From NCBI GenBank assembly GCA_021441665.1, contig JAGYYN010044443.1:1-20625 (forward strand): a DNA stretch of 20,625 nucleotides. Reading direction: 5' to 3'. The notes under the pieces are model-generated. The model was given only the letters and a program-made list of their open reading frames with translations. It did no database searches and was not told where the DNA came from. The stretch is from Euplotes cf. woodruffi 2 WChen-2021 (Eukaryota > Ciliophora > Spirotrichea > Euplotida > Euplotidae). Below, piece by piece: positions 1 through 10,439 of the stretch (positions are counted from its first letter, which is position 1; each line of letters starts with the position of its first letter). The position numbers and the translations under genes were made by a program.

Positions 1-567
1 TCAGTTGGCAGCTGTTCTGAGCTGGCTTAAAGCTTACCGCACTCCAAATTTAGAGAGCAATCGGCAGTGTTTGACAACAATCAGATAAAATCATTAAGCA
101 CGATTATTGAGAGTCTTTCTAAAGACCCGACTGAAGATAAATTTAGGATCTCAAGGATTTTAAGCAACAGGCTCAAGCAGATCTATAAACGCAGGTGAAA
201 GTCACGCGCTCTCAATACTCTTAGTAAATAAATTTACTCATTTTGGCTTTTTTAGCTGACTTGGGGTTGAAGACTGATGGATTCGATATTTTTATAGATC
301 CTATTGACCAGCCTCATAGTCGGTTTGATTATGATACGAATACGAGAAATACAAGCAATGTGAGAACAGATAAATTTAGGTTTTAGGGGTTTATTGGGAT
401 GATGTGGTTTTATTTAACAAGTGTAATTGTAGATTCAAAGCAGACCTCCAGAAAGTAGTTTTGATTGATATAAAGGATATTCACCGAAAAATGATAAAAA
501 TGATGATTCGTTTATGAATAAAAGGAATGGGAGTATCACTCATTCGATTAAAAGTATGGATGATTAG
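1..567 (+). CDS. Hypothetical protein, 3' part, cut by the window edge
   Basis: The coding frame is clear from about position 53 (a TTTAG acceptor at 48-52 may open the exon) to 223: a charged helical stretch containing KSLSTIIESLSKDP and RLKQIYKRR. A 32-nt intron (224-255, GTAAAT...TTTTTAG, phase 1) joins it to an exon reading TDLGLKTDGFDIFIDPIDQP. After about 355 two readings are possible: a further 20-nt intron (GTGAGA...TTTAG) leading into a VLGVYWDDVVLF-like stretch, or a short unspliced end. A third frame, open to TAG at 565-567, reads as an Asn/Asp/Lys/Ser-rich tail typical of ciliate proteins. I could not connect these pieces with certainty. I recognise no domain. It may be the upstream part of the next gene, whose first visible exon has no start codon. 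Confidence 0.5.
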
Positions 568-650
568 ATAAAAATTTATTGGAATAAAATATAAATTTTA
601 TTTATTTTTATCATCTCCAGTTTTCAAATCGGTTAATATCGAATTTTTAG

Positions 651-1681
651 ATTAAATTCAAAATTTTCAATTTTTTGAGTTTTATTTCCCAATATCTCTC
701 CGCTTATTATCAAACTTATAGAAACAATTCCAAATGATAGTCTATCAATCGATAAAGAAAGCATTATTAATACAAAAGTGAACACATACACGCAGAGGAC
801 CCCAAAACAAGATATCAAAAGAGAAAAAGCTAAAATAGTCTCTGAAGTAGCTAACGTACGTCCATTCATTCTTATCCGTTTCAGATCATCAAAGAAGAAG
901 GATTTGATGACTTCGTAGTCGGCAAAAAATTCGACCCGAGAACTGAAGATTTAAGGTACCTATACTTTCATTTATCTTTAACTTTATTCTAACTTTTTAT
1001 GAAGACATAATTTTCATTTCAGCCGTAAGCGATATCTTGGTATAGGTCAAGAAGCTGATTCACTCCGTTTATGTCAAAGTCAAAAGTACCGAAGTTTAAT
1101 ATCCCCCTGGACCGAAATTAACAAGCCAGATACAAACAGACTGATCAAATTTATAAACCAAGTGATCTTAAAGTCAAATAACGATTCTGAATTCAGAAAT
1201 GATCTTTCAATGGAGATCAGAGCTAAAAATATCTACAAAAAGTATAAAGAAAGGTACCTGTCCGCTGCTGAGTATATTTAGGTCCCAAAGGGCATCAAAA
1301 AGAAAGTAATACCGATAATATATTCAGCTATTACTCGATCTCGAATCATTCAAATCGTAAAGGTAGGAGGATTTAAGCATAACCGATAAATAAATCATTT
1401 CGCTGTATTTCTTTACCGTTTTGTGGATTAAATAAATACGAATCCAGCTGTCATTATTTTCTTGCTTAGCGAGTACATCAAATGACTCACGCAAAGCTAA
1501 AGTATTCCAAATTCCGTATGTAAAATACGAATCTCAAAAACCAGCGAATCAGATATCGAATATCAGTGTGAATGAGAAAGTAAACAAGACCACAGACATC
1601 GAGGCGAAGGACTGGGAGGTATTCGGCATCAAGATCAAAAATATGGCCATGTCCTCGAAAAAGAAGACAAACTATATTTAG
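651..1681 (+). CDS. Hypothetical protein, multi-exon, 5' end unresolved
   Basis: The first visible exon follows a TTTTTAG acceptor at 650 and has no in-frame ATG, so an upstream exon must exist, possibly the preceding gene. It contains one TGA (Cys). Introns fit at 856-884 (29 nt), 956-1022 (67 nt), 1254-1281 (28 nt) and 1363-1469 (107 nt), all GT-AG and frame-preserving. Near 1304-1327 the frame must move by one base. Either AAG-TAA at 1304-1309 is a +1 shift site or 1306-1327 is a 22-nt intron; both restore the same frame, and the intron is the less exotic choice. The protein is basic and charged, with KKFDPRTEDL and RKRYLGIGQEADSLRLCQ among its more ordered stretches, and it ends KKKTNYI before TAG at 1679-1681. 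No family recognised. Confidence 0.6.
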
Positions 1682-1706
1682 TATTCAATTTGATGTTGAA
1701 GTCGAA

Positions 1707-3211
1707 TTATATTCCAAACTGTCTGCTGGTCCACGAACCAAGCCCATCGACAACCAGACGGGTGCCTCTTGAGTCCGCGACTGGTTTCGTGCTTTGAGCT
1801 GCATTTGTGATAATCTTTTGGTCTAAATTTCAGTCTTACAACAGAATATTTTAAGTTCATCCAATTCACTAATATTCATATAAAATTAAAAACTGAGTCA
1901 AATACAGGTTTAGTAAGAATTTTTTAATTTTACTCGATTTTATATATAAATCATAATAGATTTTGAAGATAATGTAATCTAAAAAAATAATATTGCATTT
2001 GTATTTAGCGATCGACTAAGCAGAATAAACATAGCAGTTGAGTAAATTTAGCTTTACCTGATTGTCTCGATGCATCATTATTAACTTTGTTATTAATCTC
2101 GTCCATCATGCGAGTTAATTCTTCAATCTCTTTGCTGCTGAGCTTTTCATTCTCGTAGTATATTTTAACTAACAGCTGTTTGATCTTGGATTTGGCCCAC
2201 TGGTGTTTATACAGAGGAAATAGTGTTTTTAACGCGTTGAAGAAGTACTTCCTCTGAATGAAGTTATTGAACTCTTCAAAGTCCTCGACGTCTTCATATA
2301 TCCATTTATTTTCAATAATGCCAAGTTCGTTCTTTTCTGCTGTTGCTGAGTTAAGGAAGAACTTATAGACTTTGTTAATGTCATCAAAATCTTCCTCGTA
2401 TTTGTCTTGTTCTTCACTGTAGATCCTCAGGTCATCAAATACGTTTTCTAATGCGCTGACTGCATGGTTGAACTGGAACGTGTCGTCTGTGAAGAACTGG
2501 GACTCGATGTGTATCGGCACAATGTAGTTTTGGATCATTGCCAGCTGCTCAGGAACGAACATGTCTTGCTCGATGTATGCGTATTCGCAAAAGCTTGAAT
2601 ATAAGCTCTGAATGATCTCTCTATCTTCATCGCTTTCTCACTTGAACGGCTGCTTTACTAAAGTATCGAAAACATTTAGTAAAGTATTATGGCAGAAGAA
2701 GTCGATGTTGTCTTTGAGTAAGGACTGCAGGAGACCGAGGCATTTCGAATACTTATCACGCTTTTGAATGTGCTTCATTATCCGCATTAACGCGTCATAG
2801 TGACTCATGTCTTTGTATTTCTCTCTTCGATCCTGCAGTTCTTTATTTCTTCGCTTCCTCCTGCTGTTTCCGCTTTTCTTCCTCTTCAGCTTTGATTTTA
2901 TCAGCGAATTTTTGATTCATCTTTTTGAGGAGCTTAAGTTTTTCGAGGTACTTGAGACACTCTTCTTTCTCAGACTTCACGAGATATCGATCGATCAGGC
3001 GCTCGCTTCGATGTCTGTTGTGATTTTCACGAGAGAACCTTGAAAATGAACTTTGACCGATTGTCGGAACCACAGAAGGAGGCTTGTTTTTATCAACCGC
3101 ACTTTTAGATGCTTTTTGTTCAGGCTTTGGATTCTTTACTTCCTCTGTTAGTATTTCTTTACTGCTTTGATTGTCCTGGCTCTGGTCTTGCCCGGCTTTA
3201 GCTGTAGACAT
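1707..3211 (-). CDS. Hypothetical coiled-coil/helical protein, about 422 aa, one +1 shift
   Basis: Starts at ATG 3211-3209, just downstream of an (AAT)n leader. Residues 1-60 are Lys/Gln/Ser-rich and probably disordered. Residues 65-122 form a Lys/Glu coiled coil ending EEEKRKQQEEAKK. There the frame meets AAA-TAA-A (2848-2843) and continues +1 as KELQDRREKYKDMSHYDALM. The remaining 260 or so residues are predicted helical, rich in Phe, Tyr and acidic residues, with one TGA in PFK-C-ESDEDRE. The last exon (1822-1707, ending TAA 1709-1707) reads TKPVADSRGTRLVVDGLG and joins through one 235-nt intron (2057-1823). A chain of three smaller introns (79, 37 and 17 nt) with two short exons also keeps frame. 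No family recognised. The start is 30 nt downstream of the stop of the next minus-strand gene. Confidence 0.72.
2843..2848 (-). other. +1 frameshift site AAA-TAA-A
   Basis: On the minus strand the frame runs GCG-AAG-AAA-TAA, and the protein resumes as AAA-GAA-CTG after skipping the T. The sequence is open and protein-like on both sides, with no GT-AG intron that would explain the switch. Confidence 0.85.
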
Positions 3212-3241
3212 TATTATTATTATTGTTAAGTTTCTATTCGA

Positions 3242-3548
3242 CTAATTATTTAGCTGAGGCTTGTGATACTTCACAGCTTGCAAACAGTGATAAATTATTG
3301 AATAAAATAACAAAATAATCATGATGCCTACAATTCCACGAAATCACGGGTTGGCCAGCAGCTGAACGTCCCCTTTGAGGCGGACTTCATCAGTGAAGCG
3401 CGCTTTGAACAACCAAATTAAGCTGAGAGAAGGCTTTGTGAACTTGCCGTCGCTTGAGAAGCCAAAATACTCGAATACGCTATTGAAGAGTTCATTTAGT
3501 AAGCAATATTCTAGTTTATTTTTGAATGCTTAATTTATCTTTCTGCAT
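3242..3548 (-). CDS. Small single-pass membrane protein, 101 aa, one +1 shift
   Basis: ATG at 3548-3546, then ten codons (MQKDKLSIQK), then AAA-TAA-A. A +1 shift there gives a clean 101-residue protein ending TAG at 3244-3242; the length of 307 nt is 102 codons plus the skipped base. Without the shift only a decapeptide would be made. Residues 11-65 are amphipathic, with LFNSVFEYFGFSSDGKFTK and a basic LFKARFTDEVRLKGD stretch. Residues 71-90 (GIVGIMIILLFYSIIYHCLQ) are a strong membrane span, followed by a short polar tail ending PQLNN. One Cys (residue 68) is a TGA. Family not recognised; organelle or endomembrane location is possible but unproven. The downstream gene begins 30 nt after this stop, in the same frame and with no other stop between, so a fused product by TAG read-through or by splicing out the last 33 nt is an alternative. 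Confidence 0.72.
3516..3521 (-). other. +1 frameshift site AAA-TAA-A at codon 10
   Basis: Minus-strand CAA-AAA-TAA-A continues as AAA-CTA-GAA-TAT. The shift lies only ten codons from the start, so expression of the membrane protein depends on it entirely. Confidence 0.8.
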
Positions 3549-4209
3549 TCTTTTGTATAACAAATATTTGCTAGCTGTGATTTAACTACACAGGTGAATT
3601 TAGTAATCTATGTTGTCGGCTGTGGATCAAGAAAATAAGCAAATTTCATTTCAAATTTTCATTCGTAATTGCTAAGAAACAAGCATAACTATAAAATTTA
3701 GATTTAAAATAATAATTTATATCGTGGGGTTTTTCAGGGTTGTAATTACTCTATTTTTTAGTTATTTTTGAATAGAATGCTTTTATAAATTACTGGGGAA
3801 TTTTGTATTTCAATTTTTCAATAAATAGAATTTTTTTCTTATAGCTGTTTTTGTAATTGTGTAACTCAATATGGTTTATATTATATTCATAATTACCAAA
3901 ATTTATTTGCATGTTAAACTTTCAAAAAAGATTGAGGGTAAAGAATTGTGATTAACATCCATGTTAAATTAAAAAAATAATTACAAAATAATCATTTAAA
4001 CACTCTTATGTCGAAAAAGAATAAAAATCGTAAAAATTTAAATTTTGTAAATAATTATTATAATTTTTTAAGATTAGGATTAAAACAAATCATGGTTTTT
4101 TTTATTCTAAAAAATATTTTTAAATTGTAATCATATATACCAAAGTTTTAGTGATTATTCAAAAAATTAATAACTCATTTAAATAGATCTCGCATCGCCA
4201 TCATTTCCG
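3549..4209. other. AT-rich divergent intergenic spacer
   Basis: About 660 nt between two genes transcribed away from each other. I see no open frame of protein-like composition and no RNA gene. It is strongly AT-rich, with many A/T runs, and should hold the two promoters. Two overlapping minus-strand matches to the E. crassus chromosome-breakage consensus (HATTGAAaHH) lie at 3806-3823. Confidence 0.6.
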
Positions 4210-7052
4210 ATGCATTCAAAATCGTTATCTCAATTCCCGCAGCCTGTCGAGCAGTCCCAACTTAACTTTTTCGCTCAATCGCACGGTAAAAAGGCGTCGT
4301 TCACTAGCAGGTACAGCAACAGCGGGATGTACAGGGACAATTCCCTGGGTGCAGCCACTAAGGAGCTGTTGCGGCACAAGAACAAGATCGACGCTCTTTT
4401 GCAGACAAAATAAGGAAGCAGCGAAGAAGACCCAGTTGATGAAGTACGGGCAGTGAGTAATCTATAGGTACATCGATTCTTTGCGCGTCCAGAACCCAGA
4501 TATCGTATATCCTGACAGACTGCTCAGTTGCTCAATGCAGGAGATCTTAGTCTTTGACATCCGCGCGCAGCAAAAGCACAAGCAGCACAAAGGTAAGTCT
4601 AAATGAATAATCACCGTCTACAGCTGCTGCTTACATACAAAGAGCCTGGCGGAGACACAGACTCAGAAGGCAAAAAGCTATTGAAAAGGCTAATTTGGTA
4701 TGAAGAAGAATTCATTTCTTTAGAGCTTAAAGGTCATTGCGATCCAACGCAAATTCAGAAACATATTAAAACTCAAAGTCAAACAGGTTCATTTGGTTTT
4801 ATTAATTTTTAGAGAGAAAAACAAAATGCTGCTGTTGTGGTACAAAAATATTTTAGAGGTAAAAATAACTTTTTATTTGGATATTAATTTTCCATAAAGT
4901 TGATGAATTAATTATTTAATATAGGATATATTGCTCGCTGACATTGCAAGAAGATCATGCTTCAAAAAATAGATGAAAACTTGGGTACACATTAAGCCTA
5001 ACAGCTCTAGCTCCGCTTATTGAGATCCAAAAATAAAATAAAAGACCAGTCATCATCGATTATCGTGAAGAACTGGAGGACTAAGGTAAATAAGTTCAGA
5101 CAACAGAGGATCAAAAGGATAAAACTCTGCTTTTTATACTACTCATTAAGAATTTTTAAACGACATGTGATTGAAAAGACAATGAAAGACGTGCCGAGGT
5201 ACATGGCGAACACGAAGAGTATTTCGAGCAATAAAGACGCCAAATACATCAATTTATTTAAGAACATCCCACCTAATTTTGTTAAAAACAAAAGTGTAAA
5301 GTTCCTTCAGAAAATCATGAACATTCCAATTGGCTGTCTTGAGAGAAGGCAGACAATTCATCCTGAAAGGATGTCAAATCTTTGTAAGCCATTTGTGGAT
5401 TATTTATAGGCGAATCCTCTGATTCTTCTTCAAAATAAGATCGTGACAAAAGTTGAAGCGAAAAATGAAAAGGCATCAAATGAGCTACCTCAAATTAAAT
5501 TGCTCAAGACTAATAATAAAAAGGGGTATCGGAACTCAGCTATAAATACGCATAATTTTGCATCTTTTTACAAGTCAAGAGAAACAAAAAGCAAAAATAA
5601 AAATAAAAACAGCAGTATTTAGTTTTTTGTAATTGTCAATAGAATGTGGAAATTATCAGGAATGCTCTTCTCCATCGGATGCCCAGAGTATACTGAGCAA
5701 GCACAATGCTCAGATGAGTAATGAACACGAACGCAAAAACAGTATTATAAAGTCAAGAATTCAGATGGTATTCAGCGATGAAGCTATCGTTGAAGCGGAA
5801 ACATGTGAAGATTCACAGAAAAGCAATAAGCCAAAAAGTATTAAATTCTCACTATCTATAGGTAAATTCTCGAAGAAGTTTTCATCGACTAATTTCCACC
5901 AAATGCAAGCAAACGAATCGTAAATTTAATTAGTAATGAATTTAGAAGTGTTGCATCTGACAAAAAGCGAAAGGTCGTCAAAAATTCTGAATTTAAGTTA
6001 AAAGTCATTGGTAATCACAACCTTCTGTATTTCACTTCAACTGCAATATTTTATTGATTTTGAGCTTAAATTATAGAATTTTTATTCCCTCATATTAATT
6101 TTAGCCTTATCAGTCAGTATTTACAAAGCGGATGCTATCTCTTGCCTAATCAAATTTTATTTTATAAATAAAGCGACTAATAAATAAAATACATAGACTC
6201 TAAAATTCCTTCAAAAGTGCAAATTAACTATTTTATTAGGTGACAAAGGTACCGAAGGATCTAAAAGCAGCAGGTAGGCAGGACGAAGCTGAAATATAGA
6301 CTCGAGGCTAATGCCGCTAAGAAATCTGCAAATGAACAAAGTAAGTTAACCACTTTGCTATTGATATCATCACAGCTTGAACCTCCTCACGAGTTGATTA
6401 CTTATAGTCCCTGATGATATTGACCCGATTGAGTCTGTTGAAAGTGTATCAGATAAAGAAAGCGACTATATGACTGAAAGCTCAAAGTAAGCCCTGCTTA
6501 TTTTACTTCACTTATCATAAGCTAAAATACACGATCTATAGCGAGTACTTTAGCACCAGAGGAGCTGGACACAATCTTAATAAACATCAAGTAAGTGCCG
6601 AAGGGTGATTAAATAGGAGGATAACGGACTGCCCAGCCAAAATACCAATTTCTTAAGCCCACTTGCGATTCATAATGAAAGTAAGACCATATTCGCTTTC
6701 TTCACCCTTTTCTGTTTCCTTCTGTATGTTGATGTCTTTGACGATTGAACTAATAACTGAATTTTAACAGATGACAAAGTGAAATAAACAGCCATCAAGT
6801 TTTAGAGGTAAGTCCAGATCTGCTTATGTACATAGGCTCAGCAATAAATAAAAAACGAAAGAGCAAGATTCTAAAAAACAAGGTAACCCCAGGCTCTTAA
6901 CAACATAGAAAAATCGTAAATCAATCGCGAATGAAATAGACAAATCTGAGTCGTCTCAATGAGAAATAAAAAGTGTTGAAAAGAGGCTGAATAAAGCTAA
7001 AAGACTGGTGTTGAGTTTAAGTCCAAGGAAGGCAAAGAGACAACTTGCTTAG
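4210..7052 (+). CDS. IQ-motif protein, 682 aa, about 16 introns and four +1 shifts
   Basis: Start ATG at 4210 is the first Met after an upstream in-frame stop. Introns I place: 4593-4623, 4698-4723, 4787-4812, 4859-4924, 4985-5010, 5384-5409, 5615-5642, 5920-5933 (14 nt, doubtful), 6011-6239, 6274-6299, 6341-6407, 6487-6541, 6591-6616, 6681-6770, 6808-6835 and 6883-6908. Seven of them are exactly 26 nt. With four +1 shifts the exons sum to 2049 nt, exactly 683 codons. Residues about 128-200 hold three IQ-like calmodulin-binding motifs (YIQRAWRRHRLRR, AIQRKFRNILK, VVQKYFRGYIAR; the last is followed by a TGA-coded Cys). The rest is low-complexity: Ser/Asn/Lys-rich, with an acidic PDDIDPIESVESVSDKES patch and basic KKRK clusters that could be nuclear signals. 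IQ motifs bind calmodulin or EF-hand light chains, so a cytoskeletal or basal-body scaffold is a reasonable inference. It ends 93 nt from the stop of the convergent kelch gene. Confidence 0.85.
4408..4413 (+). other. +1 frameshift site AAA-TAA-G
   Basis: CAG-ACA-AAA-TAA-G resumes as AAG-GAA-GCA-GCG. First of four shift sites in the IQ protein gene. Confidence 0.85.
5031..5036 (+). other. +1 frameshift site AAA-TAA-A
   Basis: ATC-CAA-AAA-TAA-A resumes as AAA-ATA-AAA-GAC, giving LIEIQKKIKDQSSS across the junction. It lies 21 nt after a 26-nt intron. Confidence 0.82.
5433..5438 (+). other. +1 frameshift site AAA-TAA-G
   Basis: TCT-TCA-AAA-TAA-G resumes as AAG-ATC-GTG-ACA, reading CESSDSSSKKIVTKVEAK across the junction. 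It follows the 26-nt intron 5384-5409. Confidence 0.82.
5918..5933 (+). other. TCG-TAA: +2 shift or 14-nt intron
   Basis: The frame ending MQANES meets TCG-TAA. The next protein-like frame (SNEFRSVASDKKRKVV) is reached either by a +2 slip (reading AAT-TTA-ATT-AGT) or by removing a 14-nt GT-AG segment, 5920-5933. Both restore the same frame. A 14-nt intron would be far below the 25-32 nt norm here. Confidence 0.45.
6782..6787 (+). other. +1 frameshift site AAA-TAA-A
   Basis: GTG-AAA-TAA-A resumes as AAA-CAG-CCA-TCA within a 37-nt exon (6771-6807). Fourth shift in this gene. Confidence 0.78.
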
Positions 7053-7145
7053 TTCATATTGAAGTTATGCAAATCAATTAAAATATTCAATATGCACGTT
7101 ACTCGGTTCAGCATGCCTTACAAATAGCAGGGTATTTGAACTGGG

Positions 7146-10100
7146 TTACTGTTTAAATGATTTTACTTTTGCTTTCACCTCGCTGCTCAGCTGCTCAAGC
7201 TTCCTTAAAAAGTCCTTTAAAGGCTTTGGGATTTTACTCGATGACTCATTTGCTCCTTCTTCTTTGGCTTTTACAGTTTTTGAAGGAATTGTTAATATCG
7301 ATAAGCTAATGTCTCAGTAGTTGTTTAAGTTAACTCCACCAAAAATAACGATTTGGTTTCTGTCATATGTCGTCATACAATGGCTCCATCTCGAATTTGG
7401 GTGGAATCCGTACATCAGTATTTTCTCCCATTTATTATTTGGAATATCGTAAATTCAGATATCGTTCAGAGCAAGATTTTTAGTTGCTGAATAAATTTCT
7501 TCACTCTTGCCTCCGTATATAACCAAATATCTGTTTTTGAATAATACCGTGGAATGAAGGACCCTTGAGACAGGAGGTCTGCCATCTGGCTCAAGCTTAA
7601 TCGCTTCTAAAGAATAAGTATCAGATTCTTGAATTTTTCGAGTTGGAGATTTGCCTTCTGATCTCGCCTGAACTACAGGCCTGATGAGCCATAGGTCATT
7701 AGTCTGGCCAAAACCTTCTTTATATCCTCCGAATAGATAAATTCCCCAAAATTCATTACTAAGAATCTGAGAGGGAGTATTAGACTCATACTGCCAAAGC
7801 GCCTGCTGTTCTCTGTCTGTTAAATCTGGAGGAAGAGCTGAGGTCATAGTGTGCATATGTCTTGCTCCAATCAATTCCATAAGTAAACTCGTGTCGCTGA
7901 GGCCAATCCAGGATTGCTCTCTGATGTTAAATAAAAATATATCATCATATACACTTTTATCATCTGTATTGATTCCCCCGTGAACAACGAGTCACTCTCC
8001 GTAGATAGCAGAAGCATGGTACATCCGTTGTCTTGGCACAAAGGCTTCTTTTGACGGTTTGGCAAAGTCAGTCAGCCACTTTTGCTTGTAAATATCAAAA
8101 ACATGGATTTCTTTATTTCACACTCGCATCTTAGAAGTTTTATTATATGCGCTCGAGCCTCCGAACACGATAATATAGCTCCTGAAGATATCCATGCTGT
8201 GGCCGAACCGAGCTGATGGCTTTTCATAGCTGTTTTCTGGTGTTATAATAGACCACTTTCTTTCATTAAAGCTTCATATCCTAAAGAAATTAGTTTTTGG
8301 TTTACCTCATTTCTCCATATGCGTCCCTGCTGAATCCTCCATATAAATATAATCTGCCGCTATGTGCGATGAGCTTCGCCCCTTCACAAGATGAAGGCTG
8401 AGAGCCGTGGAATAAGTCAATCGTTTGCCAGAAGCCTTTAATCATCAAGTTTTTGTTCGTTATTTTTCGTAGTTCTTGGTATTCCTGTAGGAGGCTTACT
8501 TCTTGGTCTGTGTATTTCTCAACGTTCATCAGGCCGAGCTTAAATTTAGTGTCTATTAGGTCGTTTACGTGATTCAAATCCAGCATGTTGATCAGCGGGT
8601 TCACACTTCCTGAATACACAGGTCCTAATAAAGATCGTTAAAGGCGGCTTACTTAGAAATAGTCCTTGAAGGAGCCTTTTTAAGTCAAACAGCAGCCTTT
8701 TTCTTTCTGATGTGGCTCAATTTGGACGCAGAATCCGCTCGAGAGTCTTATTTACGACTCTTGTTAACTCGTCTTCAGTAAAGCTAAAAATATCTAGATA
8801 AGAAAATTGTTACCATTTTGTGAGCTCGAGTATTCTTAAATACGACTTCGCTTTGACTTTGGGGAACAAAGACAAATCGATGACAGGAGTATAGTTCGGC
8901 TGATAATTTTCAGATCCATAATCGTCTTCGATTGACGGATCAAGCATCCTTGGGTCAACGATTAGTTTTGAATGCTTTTCAATATCAAATGTTTTCAAGT
9001 GCGCTGGGCTTTTCGTTTCCTCAAGCTCATTTACGATCTCGTTTGTTACCTCTATCTTTTTATTTATGCATGTTGGCCTTTGCTCATTGCTTGCGAGTAT
9101 TCGTGATGCTTGACGGGAGCTTAAAACTGGCATTCTCCCTGGATACCATTTGTGACCTGTTCTCTTTATGCAGTCTTTTCAGCTCTTTTCTAAGCTTAAC
9201 TTCATTTTTAGACAAATCAACATTAAAGTGGAAAGTATTGAGCTTGTGTTGGTTTGCAGTTTTGCAAGTTTCTTCATCTGAAGAATAGTCAACATATTGC
9301 GGTTGGACGCTATTGAGGTCAAACCGGTTGCTATTGTTAAATTTTGCATTAAAAGAGTTATTTTCTATCGTCCGGTACGCTGGATACTTAGAGATCTCAC
9401 TTTTGCGTCGGTCTGACTCATCCATAATATTCATTATGGTTCTACATACCGTTAAATATTTGAGTAATAAATGTTACCTTTTGTTCATGTGATAAAACTC
9501 TGTCATTCGAGGGCTCAGCCTTTGTCCTCCAGATATATGCTCGCTTGCATTGAGATTTAATTTGGTAAAGTAAGATTGCTTCGTTTTCGGTAAGACTCTT
9601 GGCTTCTTAAGCTCATTTAAATTCGTTGTCATTACTTTCGGCAATATATGCCCTTCTTTTGACTTCACTGAGTTCGATTCTCTAAGTATCTGCTCCTTCA
9701 GTACTTTTATATCATAAGGTGTAAGCGCTTCATTTTTAGCTGTATCAAAAGAATTTTTGATACTGCTAGTAGGAACCGCTTCTAAAGCTGACTTAGCGAA
9801 TTTTCTTCGTGGAAGATTGACTGAGCTTGAATTTTTAGTCTCAAATCTTGCATTTTTAACCTATATTTTACCATTATATCATTGTAATTCTAATCTAAAG
9901 ATTAATAATAAATTATCTGCGCTTACATTAATAATCTCCGATACATTCGCAGATAACAGCGGATTGATCGGCGACTTGTTTAACGATGAGCTTAGCGTCT
10001 TTAAAGTCTGAGATTCATTTGGTGATACTGTATTCCTAGCTTTATTCGCTTTAATCGCTTTTTTAATCCATTTGGAGTCGAATTTACTAGCCAATGTTAT

Positions 10101-10439
10101 TAATTTATTATATTGAGTCTGCCTCATAGCCTCGCTGCAAGAAAGATCGATTTTTAGGTCTGCTTTGCCTATTGCATCATCTTAAGAATTTCTCTTAGCT
10201 TCTAGAATCGAAATGAGGTTACAGCATATTCACAGATTTAATTTAAAATGCAATTGAACCAATTGAATAAAATAAATTACCAGGTTCTTTGAGTCAGTCT
10301 TAATATTTAGCGGTTGTATAGTATAACTGTAACAGCCGTAATTTACGATTAAAATAACTGCAGTCAGTCCGCTATTTGGCATGTTGTCAATAATTTCCTT
10401 TTGATTGGGACTTGCCTTTGAACTTATACTCGGTAACAT
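7146..10439 (-). CDS. Kelch-repeat beta-propeller protein with long N-terminal tail
   Basis: From an internal Met at 10127 the exons 10127-9927, 9860-9478, 9441-8814, 8783-8653, 8624-8306 and 8280-7146 join through introns of 66, 36, 30, 28 and 25 nt. With one +1 shift they sum to exactly 932 codons (931 aa and TAA 7148-7146). The first 450 or so residues are Ser/Asn/Lys-rich and probably disordered. The C-terminal half has successive kelch blades: RLYLYGGFSRDAYGEMRI, YIIVFGGSSAYNK, LVVHGGINTDDKSVYDDI, WGIYLFGGYKEG, YLVIYGGKSEE and IVIFGGVNLNN, with the expected Trp a few residues after each (e.g. DIPNNKWEKI). Several TGA codons fall at Cys-compatible positions. Kelch propellers are protein-interaction platforms, so an adaptor role is inferred; no catalytic domain is visible. 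The 5' end is uncertain: ATG 10439 (MLPSISSKASPNQ) is the likely start, but I could not place the junction between it and the exon reading ADLKIDLSCSEAMRQTQ. Confidence 0.85.
9060..9065 (-). other. +1 frameshift site AAA-TAA-A
   Basis: Minus-strand ATG-CAT-AAA-TAA-A resumes as AAA-AAG-ATA-GAG, joining ANMHK to KKIEVTNEIVNELEE. The frame before the shift includes a TGA read as Cys (RKQCAKAN). Confidence 0.85.

Noticed and set aside
4453-4467. 15-nt GTGAGTAATCTATAG as an intron in the IQ gene
   Set aside because: It is a multiple of three and the frame is open through it with a TGA Cys, so no splicing is needed; 15 nt would be far below the local intron size.
8932-9288. 118-codon plus-strand open frame over the kelch gene
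   Set aside because: Shadow of the minus-strand kelch exon, whose frame continues through a shift and introns on both sides.
9757-10011. 84-codon plus-strand open frame
   Set aside because: It overlaps minus-strand exons and an intron of the kelch gene that join in exact phase; its composition is that of antisense.
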